Below are positions 16,856 to 25,302 of a stretch of DNA of 64,000 nt, piece by piece. This DNA comes from Polyangiaceae bacterium. Lineage in GTDB: Bacteria; Myxococcota_A; Polyangia; Polyangiales; Polyangiaceae. Below the pieces are notes generated by a model. It saw only the letters and a list, made by a program, of their open reading frames with translations. It was not told where the DNA came from and ran no database searches. Each line of letters opens with the position of its first letter. The first letter of the stretch is position 1. The position numbers were made by a program, and so were the translations under genes. Location of the stretch: contig JAICUB010000014.1 in the NCBI GenBank assembly GCA_025936045.1, forward strand, positions 1-64,000, read 5' to 3'.

Positions 16856-17704
16856 ATGAGGCTCATGTCTTGGGCGGCCATCGCCGTCCCCACTTTTGCA
16901 CTGGCAGCGCTGGTGAGCGTCCCCGTCCACGCCGAAAAGGCGGGGGGCGAAAAGGCGGCCAAGGGTGGCGGTGGTCCGGGTGCCGTGAGCAAGCGGATCG
17001 GGCTCGCGCCGGAGGGCCTCAAGTTCGGGATGAGCCTCGAGGCGATCGCGAAGCTCTACGACAAGGTTTTGGACGACGAGTACCTGCCTCTCTACAAGAA
17101 GGCGGCCCCTGGTCCCGAAACCGAAGCGCTCGACGCCGAGATCAAGCAACGCAAGGCGGAGGTGCGACGCAGCCGCGTCGACTTCGGGCAAACGCCGACG
17201 GGCGTCGATCAGACGGCGCTCAAGGGCGAGTACAGCTACGCCAACGGCGAGAGCATGGCGCGCCTCACGCTCCGGAGCGGAACCGAGCGCTACTTCTTCT
17301 TCTTCAACGATCGCCTCTGGAAGGTCTACGACGAGCACAAGCTGAAGAAGGGCTCTGCGCTCGGTGAGGACTACGCGTCGGCGATCAAGGTGCTGACCGG
17401 CAAGTACGGCGCGCCCCCGAAGAAGGTGCCGGCGAATTCCGACAAGGAGCAGTACTTCGACGAGTCGGTGTGGACGACGCCCGACATGGTGATTCGCGCG
17501 ATCGATCGCGACTCGATCCTCGCGGTGGTGTACGCGGAGCGTGACGTGCAGGAGGATCTGCCGAAGCGCCGGCGGAACCACCCGAAGAACGTGACCGCGA
17601 TGGATCCGGACGTCGCGAACGCGCTGAAGAAGAACGAGCCGCCGCCAGGTCCCTCGAAGGACAAGGGCGACAAGAAGGGCGGCAGCAAGCCGCCGAAGAA
17701 GTAG
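16856..17704 (+). CDS. Exported Lys-rich protein, function unknown
   Basis: 282 residues; AGGAAGG lies 8 bases before ATG. The signal peptide (MSWAAIAVPTFALAALVSVPVHAEK) ends in AHA-type cleavage. The mature region shows a folded core (GLKFGMSLEAIAKLYDKVLDDEYLPLYKK ... GESMARLTLRSGTERYFFFFNDRLWKVYDEH ... YASAIKVLTGKYGAPPKK) and a Lys/Pro/Gly-rich disordered tail. It is reminiscent of other myxobacterial periplasmic proteins with paired LxxxYG motifs, but no family is assigned. Confidence 0.65.
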   Translation: MRLMSWAAIAVPTFALAALVSVPVHAEKAGGEKAAKGGGGPGAVSKRIGLAPEGLKFGMSLEAIAKLYDKVLDDEYLPLYKKAAPGPETEALDAEIKQRKAEVRRSRVDFGQTPTGVDQTALKGEYSYANGESMARLTLRSGTERYFFFFNDRLWKVYDEHKLKKGSALGEDYASAIKVLTGKYGAPPKKVPANSDKEQYFDESVWTTPDMVIRAIDRDSILAVVYAERDVQEDLPKRRRNHPKNVTAMDPDVANALKKNEPPPGPSKDKGDKKGGSKPPKK

Positions 17705-17740
17705 CGCGCGCTGTTTGCGCGCGGCCCGCCCGGGCGCGAG

Positions 17741-18007
17741 CTAAACGAGTAGCTCCGCGCCCGGCGGCAGCAGCGGCCCCGCGGTGATCTCGATCTTCAG
17801 ATCGGGAAAGTGCGCGGTGAGCACCGGTTCGAGCACGCGACGGCGCGCGAGCGTGTTGCCCGGACATCCGCAGAAGCGCCCCGTGAGATGGAGCGAGAGT
17901 GAGCGCTCGCCTAGCGCCACCAAGTGAAGCTGCCCGCCGTCGGCCCGGACGAGCGGGCCCACGATTTCGCGGACGATCTCCAGGATCTGGTCCCGCGAGG
18001 CGCCCAT
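17741..18007 (-). CDS. Small NifU C-terminal-domain-like protein with an altered Cys motif
   Basis: 88 residues from ATG 18007. DQILEIVREIVGPLVRADGGQLHLVALGERSLSLHLTGRFCGCPG aligns with the NifU/Nfu Fe-S scaffold domain (ADGG, then the Cys motif CxxCP). Here the first Cys is displaced: C46-G-C48-P, CxC rather than CxxC. Nfu proteins hand Fe-S clusters to target proteins through a Cys pair at the dimer interface, so cluster binding is uncertain. GTG 18034 is an alternative start. It is divergent from the rpsP operon. Confidence 0.7.
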   Translation of the reverse strand: MGASRDQILEIVREIVGPLVRADGGQLHLVALGERSLSLHLTGRFCGCPGNTLARRRVLEPVLTAHFPDLKIEITAGPLLPPGAELLV

Positions 18008-18145
18008 CAGTGAAGGGGAGCCTAGCACGCTCACGGCGCGATTTGCCGGGCTGAGCTTGCAGCGGGTCCGGCCCTTGGGCTAGAAGCCGCTGGCGGACCA
18101 CCCCTCGGGTGCTAGCGTTCCGCCCCCAACGTCGAAGGACAATCC

Positions 18146-18397
18146 ATGGTTCAGATCCGCCTTGCCCGGCACGGCACCAAGAAGACGCCGTTTTATCGTA
18201 TCGTCGTTGCCGAGCATCGCCGTCCGCGTGACGGTCGCTTCATCGAGAACATCGGGACGTTCGATCCCGCGGGCGCGCTCGCGATCGACATGGACCGGTT
18301 CGAGCATTGGAAGAAAGTCGGCGCCCAGGCGTCGCACACGCTCGACCGTTTGTTGAAGCAGAAGGCGCGAGCGGCCGCCGCCGCCCCGAAGAGCTGA
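18146..18397 (+). CDS. rpsP: 30S ribosomal protein S16
   Basis: 83 residues: [40 protein letters not shown] is the canonical S16 N-terminus. GAAGGA precedes ATG by 7 bases. First gene of the rpsP-khpA-rimM-trmD operon, with 10 bases to khpA. Confidence 0.97.
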   Translation: MVQIRLARHGTKKTPFYRIVVAEHRRPRDGRFIENIGTFDPAGALAIDMDRFEHWKKVGAQASHTLDRLLKQKARAAAAAPKS

Positions 18398-18407
18398 GGC
18401 TTCGCGC

Positions 18408-18644
18408 ATGGCGCTCAAAGCACTGGTCACGACGATCGCGCGGGCGTTGGTGGACGACCCCGACGGCGTCGAGGTGACGGAAGTGGACGGCGATCGTAGC
18501 GCGGTGCTCGAGCTCCGCGTCGGTGAAGGCGACATCGGCAAAGTCATCGGCAAGGACGGCCGGACCGCGCAGTCGATTCGTACGATTCTGCTCGCCGCTT
18601 CGACGAAGCTCGGCCGCCGCGTTCATCTCGACATTTTGGACTAG
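18408..18644 (+). CDS. khpA: KH-domain RNA-binding protein KhpA
   Basis: 78 residues with a single KH domain; GKVIGKDGR carries the GxxG loop that contacts RNA. KhpA pairs with KhpB in Gram-positive bacteria and sits in rpsP operons widely. The position between rpsP and rimM supports the call. Confidence 0.92.
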   Translation: MALKALVTTIARALVDDPDGVEVTEVDGDRSAVLELRVGEGDIGKVIGKDGRTAQSIRTILLAASTKLGRRVHLDILD

Positions 18645-18656
18645 GCCGCGCCCGTC

Positions 18657-19172
18657 GTGGCCAACGAGCGCGATCGGCTGGAAATCGGCAAGATCGGGGC
18701 GCCGCACGGGCTCAAGGGCGACGTGCACGTGACGCTCCATTTCGCGGAGAGCGACGCGCTCGCACCCGGTGCGCGCGCCTGGCTCGTCACGGGCGGCGGC
18801 GCGCGCGAGCTCACGCTGCGCTCGTTCAGGCCGCACGGGCGGGCTTGGGTAGCCGGCTTCGAGGGCGTCGTCGATCGCGACCGCGCGCTCGAGCTCCGCG
18901 GCGCGCGGCTCGAAGTCGATCGCAGCTTGCTCCCGCCGCTCGGCGAGGGCGAGTACTACCTCGTGGATCTCGTCGGCGCGACCGTGCTCGGGCCGGACGG
19001 CCCCGTGGGGGAGGTGATCGGAATCAAGTCCCATCCGAGCGTGACGAGCCTCGAGCTCAGACTGCTCGACGGACGTCTCGCCGAGCAGCCGCTCGCGCCG
19101 CCGTGGGTCGCGCGGGTAGACGCTCCGGCCGGGCGCATCGAGCTCGCGAGCCTCGACGGCTTGGTGGCGTGA
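18657..19172 (+). CDS. rimM: Ribosome maturation factor RimM
   Basis: 171 residues from GTG 18657. The N-terminal RimM domain begins LEIGKIGAPHGLKGDVHVT; the C-terminal PRC-barrel contains GEYYLVDLVGATVLGPDGPVGEVIGI. It binds S19 and helps assemble the 30S head. It lies 12 bases after khpA and 17 bases before the preferred trmD ATG. Confidence 0.94.
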   Translation: MANERDRLEIGKIGAPHGLKGDVHVTLHFAESDALAPGARAWLVTGGGARELTLRSFRPHGRAWVAGFEGVVDRDRALELRGARLEVDRSLLPPLGEGEYYLVDLVGATVLGPDGPVGEVIGIKSHPSVTSLELRLLDGRLAEQPLAPPWVARVDAPAGRIELASLDGLVA

Positions 19173-19189
19173 CGGCACGGACGCAAAGT

Positions 19190-19894
19190 ATGCAGATTGC
19201 GATCGTCACGTTATTTCCCGAGCTCTTCGAGCCGTTCTTGCGGACGAGCTTCGTCGGGCGAGCGGTCGAGCGGGGCGTGCTGAGCGTGTTGCTCGAGGAT
19301 TTGCGGCCGCACGGGCTCGGCAACCACTTGTCCATCGACGACACTCCGTACGGCGGCGGCTCCGGCATGGTGATGCGCCCGGATTGCGTGGTCGCGGCGA
19401 TGGATGCCGCGGAGCTGAAGCTCGGAGCGGCCGCGCGACCACGGCGCGTGCTCCTGACGCCGCAGGGGAAGCGTTTCGATCAAACGCTCGCGCGCAAACT
19501 GAGCGAGGTTCCGGCGCTCGTGCTCGTGTGCGGGCGCTACGAAGGCTTCGACGAACGCGTGCGTTACTTTGCGGACGACGAGGTGTCGCTCGGCGATTTC
19601 GTGCTGACCGGTGGTGAGGTAGCGGCCATGAGCGTGATCGAGAGCACCGTGCGTCTGTTGCCCAACGTGCTCGGTAACCACGACTCGGTGCGCGAGGAGT
19701 CCTTCAGCCCCGAGTGCGGCGGCATGCTCGAATATCCGCAGTTCACGCGGCCGGCGAGCTATCGTGGCTATGACGTGCCGGACGTGCTGCGCGCTGGTGA
19801 TCACGAAAAAATCGCGGCTTTTCGTCGCAAGCAGGCGCTCGCGCGAAGCCGCGCGCGGCGTCCGGATTTGCTGCGGCGGCGGGGTTCGCAATGA
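19190..19894 (+). CDS. trmD: tRNA (guanine-N1-)-methyltransferase
   Basis: 234 residues. Makes m1G37 in tRNAs read at proline, leucine and arginine codons. Trefoil-knot (SPOUT) motifs are present: TLFPELFEPFL, YGGGSGMVM, LVCGRYEGFDERV, SLGDFVLTGGE, and the YPQFTRP segment. ATG 19190 gives the standard N-terminus; GTG 19169, overlapping the rimM stop, is a possible alternative. It overlaps the next gene by 4 bases (ATGA). Confidence 0.96.
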   Translation: MQIAIVTLFPELFEPFLRTSFVGRAVERGVLSVLLEDLRPHGLGNHLSIDDTPYGGGSGMVMRPDCVVAAMDAAELKLGAAARPRRVLLTPQGKRFDQTLARKLSEVPALVLVCGRYEGFDERVRYFADDEVSLGDFVLTGGEVAAMSVIESTVRLLPNVLGNHDSVREESFSPECGGMLEYPQFTRPASYRGYDVPDVLRAGDHEKIAAFRRKQALARSRARRPDLLRRRGSQ

Positions 19895-20445
19895 GACGGC
19901 TCGTGGCGGCGCTCGTGCACTACCCCGTGCTCGATCGACAGGGCGCGATCGTGACGACGGCGATCACGAACCTCGATTTGCACGACATCGCGCGGAGCGC
20001 GCACACCTACGGCCTCTCGGAGTTCTTCGTGATTCACCCGGTGGCAGCGCAGCGCGAGCTCGCTTCACGCGTGCGCGAGCATTGGACCGAGGGCTCCGGT
20101 GCGCGGCGGATCCCCGATCGCACCCCCGCGATGCGTGGAGTCACCATCGTCGAGACGCTCGACGATGCCGTGCGCGCGCTCGGAGGTAACGTCGAACTCT
20201 GGACGACGAGCGCTCAGCCGCGCGAACGCTCGCTTTCGCACGCCGAGGCGCGGGTCCGACTCGCCGGGGAAGGCGCGCCCGTCATGCTGGTTTTCGGCAC
20301 GGGTTGGGGCCTCGCGGAGGCCGTCTGCGCGCGCGCCGACGAGCACCTCGAGCCGATCGCTTCGCTTCGACCGGACGGCTACAACCACCTGAGCGTGCGC
20401 GCGGCCGCCGCGATCCTATTCGATCGGTTGTGCGGCGCGCGCTGA
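19891..20445 (+). CDS. SPOUT-type RNA methyltransferase, downstream of trmD
   Basis: 184 residues matching the family of SAM-dependent RNA methyltransferases found next to trmD in Thermotoga and deltaproteobacteria (TM1570-like). ALVHYPVLDRQGAIVTTAITNLDLHDIARSAHTYGL is the typical N-terminus, and the C-terminal knot is visible as VMLVFGTGWGL ... LRPDGYNHLSVRAAAAILFDRL. The target nucleotide is unknown. Translationally coupled to trmD. The usual rplS (L19) does not follow; the next gene is on the opposite strand. Confidence 0.85.
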   Translation: MRRLVAALVHYPVLDRQGAIVTTAITNLDLHDIARSAHTYGLSEFFVIHPVAAQRELASRVREHWTEGSGARRIPDRTPAMRGVTIVETLDDAVRALGGNVELWTTSAQPRERSLSHAEARVRLAGEGAPVMLVFGTGWGLAEAVCARADEHLEPIASLRPDGYNHLSVRAAAAILFDRLCGAR

Positions 20446-20461
20446 CGCGCTCGCGACGCGG

Positions 20462-21196
20462 TCAAGCGTTCGGGCCGAACTCGCCACGCACGATGCGGGC
20501 GAGCTCGGGGGTACGCGCGCGGCCGCTCTGCCATTCCACGAGCGGCGGCTCGACCACGAGGCCTCCGGGCTTCGCGAGCCGGAGCTCGACGAGAGCCAGG
20601 CGAGCCGGCGCGTCGGCGCGCGGATGCACGAGCTGCAGGCGCTTCGGCACGAGCTTCGCGTCCTCCGCGCACGCGAAGAGCTCCGGCAGCGCCGCGGACG
20701 GATAGCAAAAAGCGGCACGCGCCCGGGGGCCCGCGAGCGCATGGCTCGCCGCGCGCACGAAGGGAGCGAGCTCGCCGCTCCGCGCCGCGCGCGCGCGTTT
20801 CGATGGCGTGCCGGCTGCCGGCGCGAAAAATGGCGGATTGGACACCACGAGCTCCGCGCGTTGCGCGAGGGCAAGCGGCAAGCCGTCCCGGTCGAGATCC
20901 CGAGCTTCCGTGCTGCCGGAACAGCCGTTTTCGGTGAGGTTTTCGCGCGCGAGCTCGGCGAGCTCGGGGTCGCGTTCGACGAGCACGACATGCGCCGCGG
21001 CCCCGACGTGCGCGAGGACGAGTCCGATCGCCCCCACGCCCGCTCCGAGATCCACCGCGAGCCGCGCCCTCCGGCCGCGCGCGGCGAACGCGGCGAGCAG
21101 CAGCGCGTCCACGTTGACGCGGTAGCCGTGCCTCGGCTGGCGCACGCAAAGCGCGCCCCCGAAGAGCGCGTCGCGGGTCACTTCGCCGCCGGTCAC
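20462..21196 (-). CDS. TrmN6-like tRNA/RNA N6-adenine methyltransferase
   Basis: 244 residues from GTG 21196. Rossmann-fold class I methyltransferase: motif I LAVDLGAGVGAIGLVLA, acidic loop VLVERDPEL, and NPPF (VVSNPPFFAP), the base-flipping motif of N6-adenine and TrmN6/YfiC enzymes. The N-terminal GGALCVRQPRHGYRVNVDALLLAAF also fits TrmN6, which modifies A37 of tRNA-Val. Substrate inferred from family only. Confidence 0.8.
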   Translation of the reverse strand: MTGGEVTRDALFGGALCVRQPRHGYRVNVDALLLAAFAARGRRARLAVDLGAGVGAIGLVLAHVGAAAHVVLVERDPELAELARENLTENGCSGSTEARDLDRDGLPLALAQRAELVVSNPPFFAPAAGTPSKRARAARSGELAPFVRAASHALAGPRARAAFCYPSAALPELFACAEDAKLVPKRLQLVHPRADAPARLALVELRLAKPGGLVVEPPLVEWQSGRARTPELARIVRGEFGPNA

Positions 21197-21273
21197 GTGC
21201 CGAGCCTAGCCGAGAGCGAGCCGCTCGTTGGCTCCGGGTCGCACCGCGGCGCCGTCCGCACTACGTTCGGCGG

Positions 21274-22155
21274 GTGAAACTAGAGCCGAGCCTGCGCCAC
21301 CCCCAGTCGGCATTCTGGCGCCGGCTAGCGCTCGCCGGCGTGCGCCACGGCCCCTCGTGGTTCGTGCGTCATAGCCCACCGCTCATCGGCGCCGCGTTCG
21401 CCCTCGCGCTTCCGGAAGAGCGGCGGCGGGTGCGGGACGCACTGCGCCAGGTCCATGGCGTGCGTGCGGCCCACGTCGAGGGACGCGACGTCATCCGCAC
21501 GTTTAGCGATTATGCAGCGTGTCTCGCGGAGGGCTTGGGGGCGGAGCGCGAGGAGGCACGGCGCGCGCGTGTCGAGGTCGTCGGCGGCTCGCACCTGACG
21601 AGCGTGCTCGGGGCGGGGCGGGGCGCGGTGCTCGTGACGGCTCACGTCGGTCCGTGGGACGCGGCCGCGCGCGTGCTCAGCGCGGATCTCGGCGCTCGGG
21701 TCGTGCTGGTGATGACGGCGGAGCCCGACGCGGAAGCTCGGGCGCTCCACGACCAGGTCAGGCGCCGCGCGGGGATCAGGGTGTTGTCCGTCGGCGCCAC
21801 TCCGCTCGACGCGCTGCCTTTGTTGCGCCACTTGCGTCACGGCGGGGTGGCGGCGTTCCAGCTCGATCGGCCCTCGCCGAGCGCCCGTTCACTGCCGACG
21901 CAGCTGTTCGGCCGACCGTTCGCGGTTCCGGAGGGTCCGTTCAGGATCGCCGGGCTCGCACAGGTGCCGGTCGTGCCGCTGTTTGCAGCGCGGCGCGGGT
22001 ATTTCTCGTACTCGATCGAGCTCGGTGAGCCGCTCGAGTGCTCGGCGCGAGCCTCCGAGGCCGAGCTCGAAGCGGTCGCGCAACGCGCCGTCGTGCGCAT
22101 GGAACGCTTCATCGCGGCCCACCCGACGCAGTGGTTTCACTTCGGACAGGGCTAA
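21274..22155 (+). CDS. LpxL/HtrB-like lipid A acyltransferase
   Basis: 293 residues from GTG 21274. The HX4D acyltransferase motif is H124-VGPW-D129. RTFSDYAACLAEGL, VFQLDRPSPSARSL and a C-terminal HPTQWFHF fit the Bacterial lipid A biosynthesis acyltransferase (LpxL/LpxM) family, which adds secondary acyl chains at the inner membrane. The N-terminal TM segment is weak. It lies 55 bases before the DUF72 gene. Confidence 0.8.
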   Translation: MKLEPSLRHPQSAFWRRLALAGVRHGPSWFVRHSPPLIGAAFALALPEERRRVRDALRQVHGVRAAHVEGRDVIRTFSDYAACLAEGLGAEREEARRARVEVVGGSHLTSVLGAGRGAVLVTAHVGPWDAAARVLSADLGARVVLVMTAEPDAEARALHDQVRRRAGIRVLSVGATPLDALPLLRHLRHGGVAAFQLDRPSPSARSLPTQLFGRPFAVPEGPFRIAGLAQVPVVPLFAARRGYFSYSIELGEPLECSARASEAELEAVAQRAVVRMERFIAAHPTQWFHFGQG

Positions 22156-22210
22156 TCTTCACCCGAACGGCGGGCGGCACGCGCCGAGCGGTGCTAGCTC
22201 TCGCGCCCCG

Positions 22211-22957
22211 ATGACGACGCCCCGCCTCCATTTCGGCCTGCCGAGCCTCAAGGGCGGACTCTCAGGCTACGTGAAGTCGTTCGACGTGCTGGAGCTCCGC
22301 TGCGATCCGTCGCCGCCGACCCCGAAGCACCTCGGGCGCTTCCGGCGCGAAGCGCCCGACGGGTTCAACTTCGTCATGGTTGCGGGTCGGGCCCTCGCCG
22401 AGCTCACGGGCACGGCGCCGCCCGACCTCGTCGCCGCAACGCGAAAAGCGGCGGAGATTGTCGGGGCGCGCTGGCTGCTCCTGCGCACACCCGCGAGCGC
22501 GGGGCCGAGCGCTCGCACCCGCGCACGGCTTGCGCGTCTCGTCGAGGAGCTCAAGGGCGCAGCGGTCGGGCTCGCGTGGGAGCCGCGCGGCGCGTGGACG
22601 GACGAAGAGCTCGTCGAGGTAGCGGCTGAGCTCGAGCTCGCGCTCGTGCGTGATCTCGCCGAGCAGGACCCACCGCCGTCGCCCGTCGTCTACACGCGCC
22701 TGCTCGCGCTCGGGCGTAACTCGCGCCTCGGTTCCGGTGCGATCGAGCGCGTCGCCGAGCGGCTCGCGGGCGTCGAAGAGGCGTTCATCGTGATCGAGGG
22801 TGAGGGCGGCGCGGGGGTCGTGAAGCGGCTGCGCCAAACCTTGGGCGAGACGCTCGCGGCGGCCGCCGACGAAGAGCTCGACGACGAGGACGAAGACGAG
22901 CTCATGGACGACGGCGACGGCGAAGACGCGGAGGGCGACGTTGACGACGAAGAATGA
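22211..22957 (+). CDS. DUF72 (YecE-like) TIM-barrel protein
   Basis: 248 residues. SFDVLELRCDPSPPTPKHLGRFRREAPDGFNFVM, GARWLLLRTP, and the Trp/Glu strand GLAWEPRGAWTDEE fit the DUF72 barrel. The final 35 residues are almost all Asp/Glu, an unusual acidic tail. ATG 22211; the in-frame extension upstream overlaps the acyltransferase gene. The biochemical role of DUF72 is not established. Confidence 0.8.
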   Translation: MTTPRLHFGLPSLKGGLSGYVKSFDVLELRCDPSPPTPKHLGRFRREAPDGFNFVMVAGRALAELTGTAPPDLVAATRKAAEIVGARWLLLRTPASAGPSARTRARLARLVEELKGAAVGLAWEPRGAWTDEELVEVAAELELALVRDLAEQDPPPSPVVYTRLLALGRNSRLGSGAIERVAERLAGVEEAFIVIEGEGGAGVVKRLRQTLGETLAAAADEELDDEDEDELMDDGDGEDAEGDVDDEE

Positions 22958-22978
22958 GCTTCGCCGCGGGGCTCCGGC

Positions 22979-23926
22979 GTGAGAACCCGGGCCGTCGCGC
23001 TCGCCAGCGAAGACCTCGTCGAAGATGTCGCAGCCGCGGAGCTCGTGCGCTCGAAGAGCGCCGTCGCGGCCGTGGTCGCGGGCTTCTTCGCGGCGGCCGG
23101 GGCGCACGCCGACGTCTTGCTCGGCCCGGTGACGCTGCTCGTCGCGGGTATCGGAACCGGTGGGCGCGTCTTCGACGGACGGCTCCGCCAGCCCGGGCTC
23201 GGCGCGAAACGACCGCGCGGTTTCGTCAGTGAAGAGGTGCCGATCGCGTCGCGCGTCGCGCTCTCGACGAGCGTCGCTGCCGCGACGGTCGCGCTCGCTT
23301 ACGATCGGCGCACGACGCTGACGGCTGCCGCGCGCGCCGGAGCGCGAGCCGCAGCGGCTGCGAACGCGCCCGAACGGTCGCGCTTGCTCGAACGCGTGGC
23401 GGAAGTGGGTCCGGCCGCGCTCACGGAGTCGAGCTTCGTGCGCCCGCTGTTGCACCTGGCGAGCCCGAGTGAAGGCGGCCTGCTCACGCCCGCCGACTTC
23501 GTCGCGGCGACGGATGTCGTGCTCGCCGCAGAGGAGCGCTCGATCAGAGGAACGATGACGTTCGAGCCGCCCTGGAGCGACCTCGAGGGCGAGCCGGTCG
23601 CGCCGGGCGGGGAGCGCCACGCCGTGTGCGCGGTCGATGCCGCAGGCGTTTACGCGGCCCTCGCGTACGAGCGCATCGGGAGCGGGCTCGACGTGCCGGC
23701 GCTCGGTCTCGTCGCCCCGCTCGGGGCGACGCCGGTGCGCCGTGGAACGCCGCGGGTGCGGCCTGGCCAACGCCTGCCCGCGCCAGCTGCGCTCGCCGTG
23801 CTGTGCGACGAGGCGAACGCGCCGTGCGAGGTGACGGCAATGCTGCAAGAGACGCCGCGCGCAAAGAAGACCCAGTTGTCAGTCGCCCGTGCTGCGGGTC
23901 GCTGGGTCGTGGCCACGCGGCGCTGA
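22979..23926 (+). CDS. Unknown protein, possibly a remote gamma-glutamyltransferase relative
   Basis: 315 residues from GTG 22979. I do not recognise it with confidence. The N-terminal half reads like gamma-glutamyltransferase (ASEDLVEDVAAAELV ... SAVAAVVAGFFAA ... VAGIGTGGRVFDGRLRQPG resembles ...GNAVDAAVA...GIGGG...DGRE..P). The nucleophilic Thr region is not apparent. No signal peptide. Starts 21 bases after DUF72, so probably the same operon. Confidence 0.5.
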   Translation: MRTRAVALASEDLVEDVAAAELVRSKSAVAAVVAGFFAAAGAHADVLLGPVTLLVAGIGTGGRVFDGRLRQPGLGAKRPRGFVSEEVPIASRVALSTSVAAATVALAYDRRTTLTAAARAGARAAAAANAPERSRLLERVAEVGPAALTESSFVRPLLHLASPSEGGLLTPADFVAATDVVLAAEERSIRGTMTFEPPWSDLEGEPVAPGGERHAVCAVDAAGVYAALAYERIGSGLDVPALGLVAPLGATPVRRGTPRVRPGQRLPAPAALAVLCDEANAPCEVTAMLQETPRAKKTQLSVARAAGRWVVATRR

Positions 23927-23967
23927 GAGCGCGCTGCTCGCGTCCGCCGCGATGCTACGAGAGCGGG

Positions 23968-25029
23968 ATGCACCTCTTTGCTCCCCTCGAGCTTGCTGGC
24001 GTCACGCTGAAAAATCGCATCGCGGTCTCCCCGATGTGCCAGTACTCCGCAGAGGGCGGACACCCGACGGAGTGGCACTTCGTGCATCTCGGCAGCCGCG
24101 CGGTGGGCGGGGCCGCACTCGTGATGGTCGAAGCGACCGCCGTGGAAGCACGCGGTCGCATCTCGCCCGAGGACAGCGGGATGTGGCTCGACTCGCACGC
24201 GGAGACGTGGGGCAGGACCGCGCGCTTCATCACGGCCGCGGGTGCCGTCGCGGGGATCCAGCTCGCCCACGCGGGACGTAAAGCGAGCACGGCCGCACCC
24301 TGGAACGGCGGCGGCCCGCTCGCTGCCGAGGGAGGCGGATGGACGCCGATCGTCGCGCCGAGCGCGCTGCCCTTCGATGACGGCTGGCTCGAGCCGGAGG
24401 CGCTGTCGCTCGGCGGGATCGAGACGATCGTCGACGCCTTCGCGCGCGCCGCCGAGCGCTCACTCGCGGCTGGTTTCGAGCTCTGCGAGATCCACGCCGC
24501 ACACGGGTATCTCCTGCATGAGTTCATGTCGCCGCTAGCGAACCGTCGCAGCGACGAATACGGCGGCTCGTTCGAGAACCGGGTGCGAATCGTGCGACGT
24601 GTCGTCGAGTCGGTGCGGAAGGTGTGGCCCGCTCGCTTGCCACTCTCGCTGCGCATCTCCGCGACGGACTGGGTCGAGGGCGGGTGGGACCTCGAGCAAT
24701 CGATCGCACTCGTGAAGCTCGTCGGAAGTGAGGGCGTGACCATCGTCGATGTTTCGAGCGGTGGTGTCGTACCGCGGGTGAAGATCCCGGTCGGGCTCGG
24801 CTACCAGACGGGATTTGCCGCTGAGATCAGGCGCCGGACCGGGGTACCTACGGCCGCGGTCGGCATGATCGTGAGCCCCGAGCAGGCCGACCACGTGATC
24901 CGCACCGGGCAAGCGGATCTGGTGTTGCTCGGTCGCGAGTCCCTGCGGGATCCCTATTTCCCGCGCCGCGCAGCCCGAGTGCTCGGCGTGACGCTCGAGC
25001 CGCCCAAACAGTACGCTCGCGGCTGGTGA
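23968..25029 (+). CDS. NADH:flavin oxidoreductase, old yellow enzyme family (YqjM-like)
   Basis: 353 residues. FMN-dependent ene-reductase for alpha,beta-unsaturated carbonyls. Signatures: SPMC24QY26 at the N-terminus (the YqjM Cys/Tyr pair), QLAHAGRK, the substrate-anchoring H176/H179 pair in IHAAHGYLLHEF, SPLANRRSDEYGGSFENR, and LLGRESLRDPYFP near the C-terminus. ATG 23968; upstream in-frame sequence overlaps the previous gene. 42-base gap to 22979-23926. Confidence 0.95.
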   Translation: MHLFAPLELAGVTLKNRIAVSPMCQYSAEGGHPTEWHFVHLGSRAVGGAALVMVEATAVEARGRISPEDSGMWLDSHAETWGRTARFITAAGAVAGIQLAHAGRKASTAAPWNGGGPLAAEGGGWTPIVAPSALPFDDGWLEPEALSLGGIETIVDAFARAAERSLAAGFELCEIHAAHGYLLHEFMSPLANRRSDEYGGSFENRVRIVRRVVESVRKVWPARLPLSLRISATDWVEGGWDLEQSIALVKLVGSEGVTIVDVSSGGVVPRVKIPVGLGYQTGFAAEIRRRTGVPTAAVGMIVSPEQADHVIRTGQADLVLLGRESLRDPYFPRRAARVLGVTLEPPKQYARGW

Positions 25030-25034
25030 GCGGC

Positions 25035-25253
25035 CTAATCGCCGTTCGCTTTGTCCTTCATCTTTTGGCCGGCTTCTTCGGTCTTTTCGCCCACCTTCTC
25101 ACTCGCGTCTTGCGCCGCGTTCTTCGTGTCGCGACCCGCCTGATCGACCTTCTCGCCGGCCTTTTCCGCCGGCCCTTCCGCGGGCTTGTCGTGGTGGGAA
25201 CAGGCCGCCGCGAGCGCCAGGGTGAGTGCACACGTCCAGAGCGTTGCTTTCAT
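25035..25253 (-). CDS. Small charged lipoprotein
   Basis: 72 residues from ATG 25253: MKATLWTCALTLALAAAC gives a signal peptide with Ala-Ala-Ala-Cys lipobox. The mature part is Lys/Glu/Ala-rich with repeats of AGEKVDQAGRDTK and EKVGEKTEEAGQK type, an 11-mer pattern resembling LEA-like or apolipoprotein-like amphipathic helices. Convergent with the OYE gene, stops 6 bases apart. Confidence 0.7.
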   Translation of the reverse strand: MKATLWTCALTLALAAACSHHDKPAEGPAEKAGEKVDQAGRDTKNAAQDASEKVGEKTEEAGQKMKDKANGD

Positions 25254-25302
25254 GCGAGCGGCTGATTGCACGACGCGTGCCACGCCGTTGGTACGTCTTG
25301 CC

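Noticed and set aside
16004-17581. 525-codon minus-strand ORF
   Set aside because: Overlaps map, two lipoprotein/exported genes in the wrong frame; no family signal.
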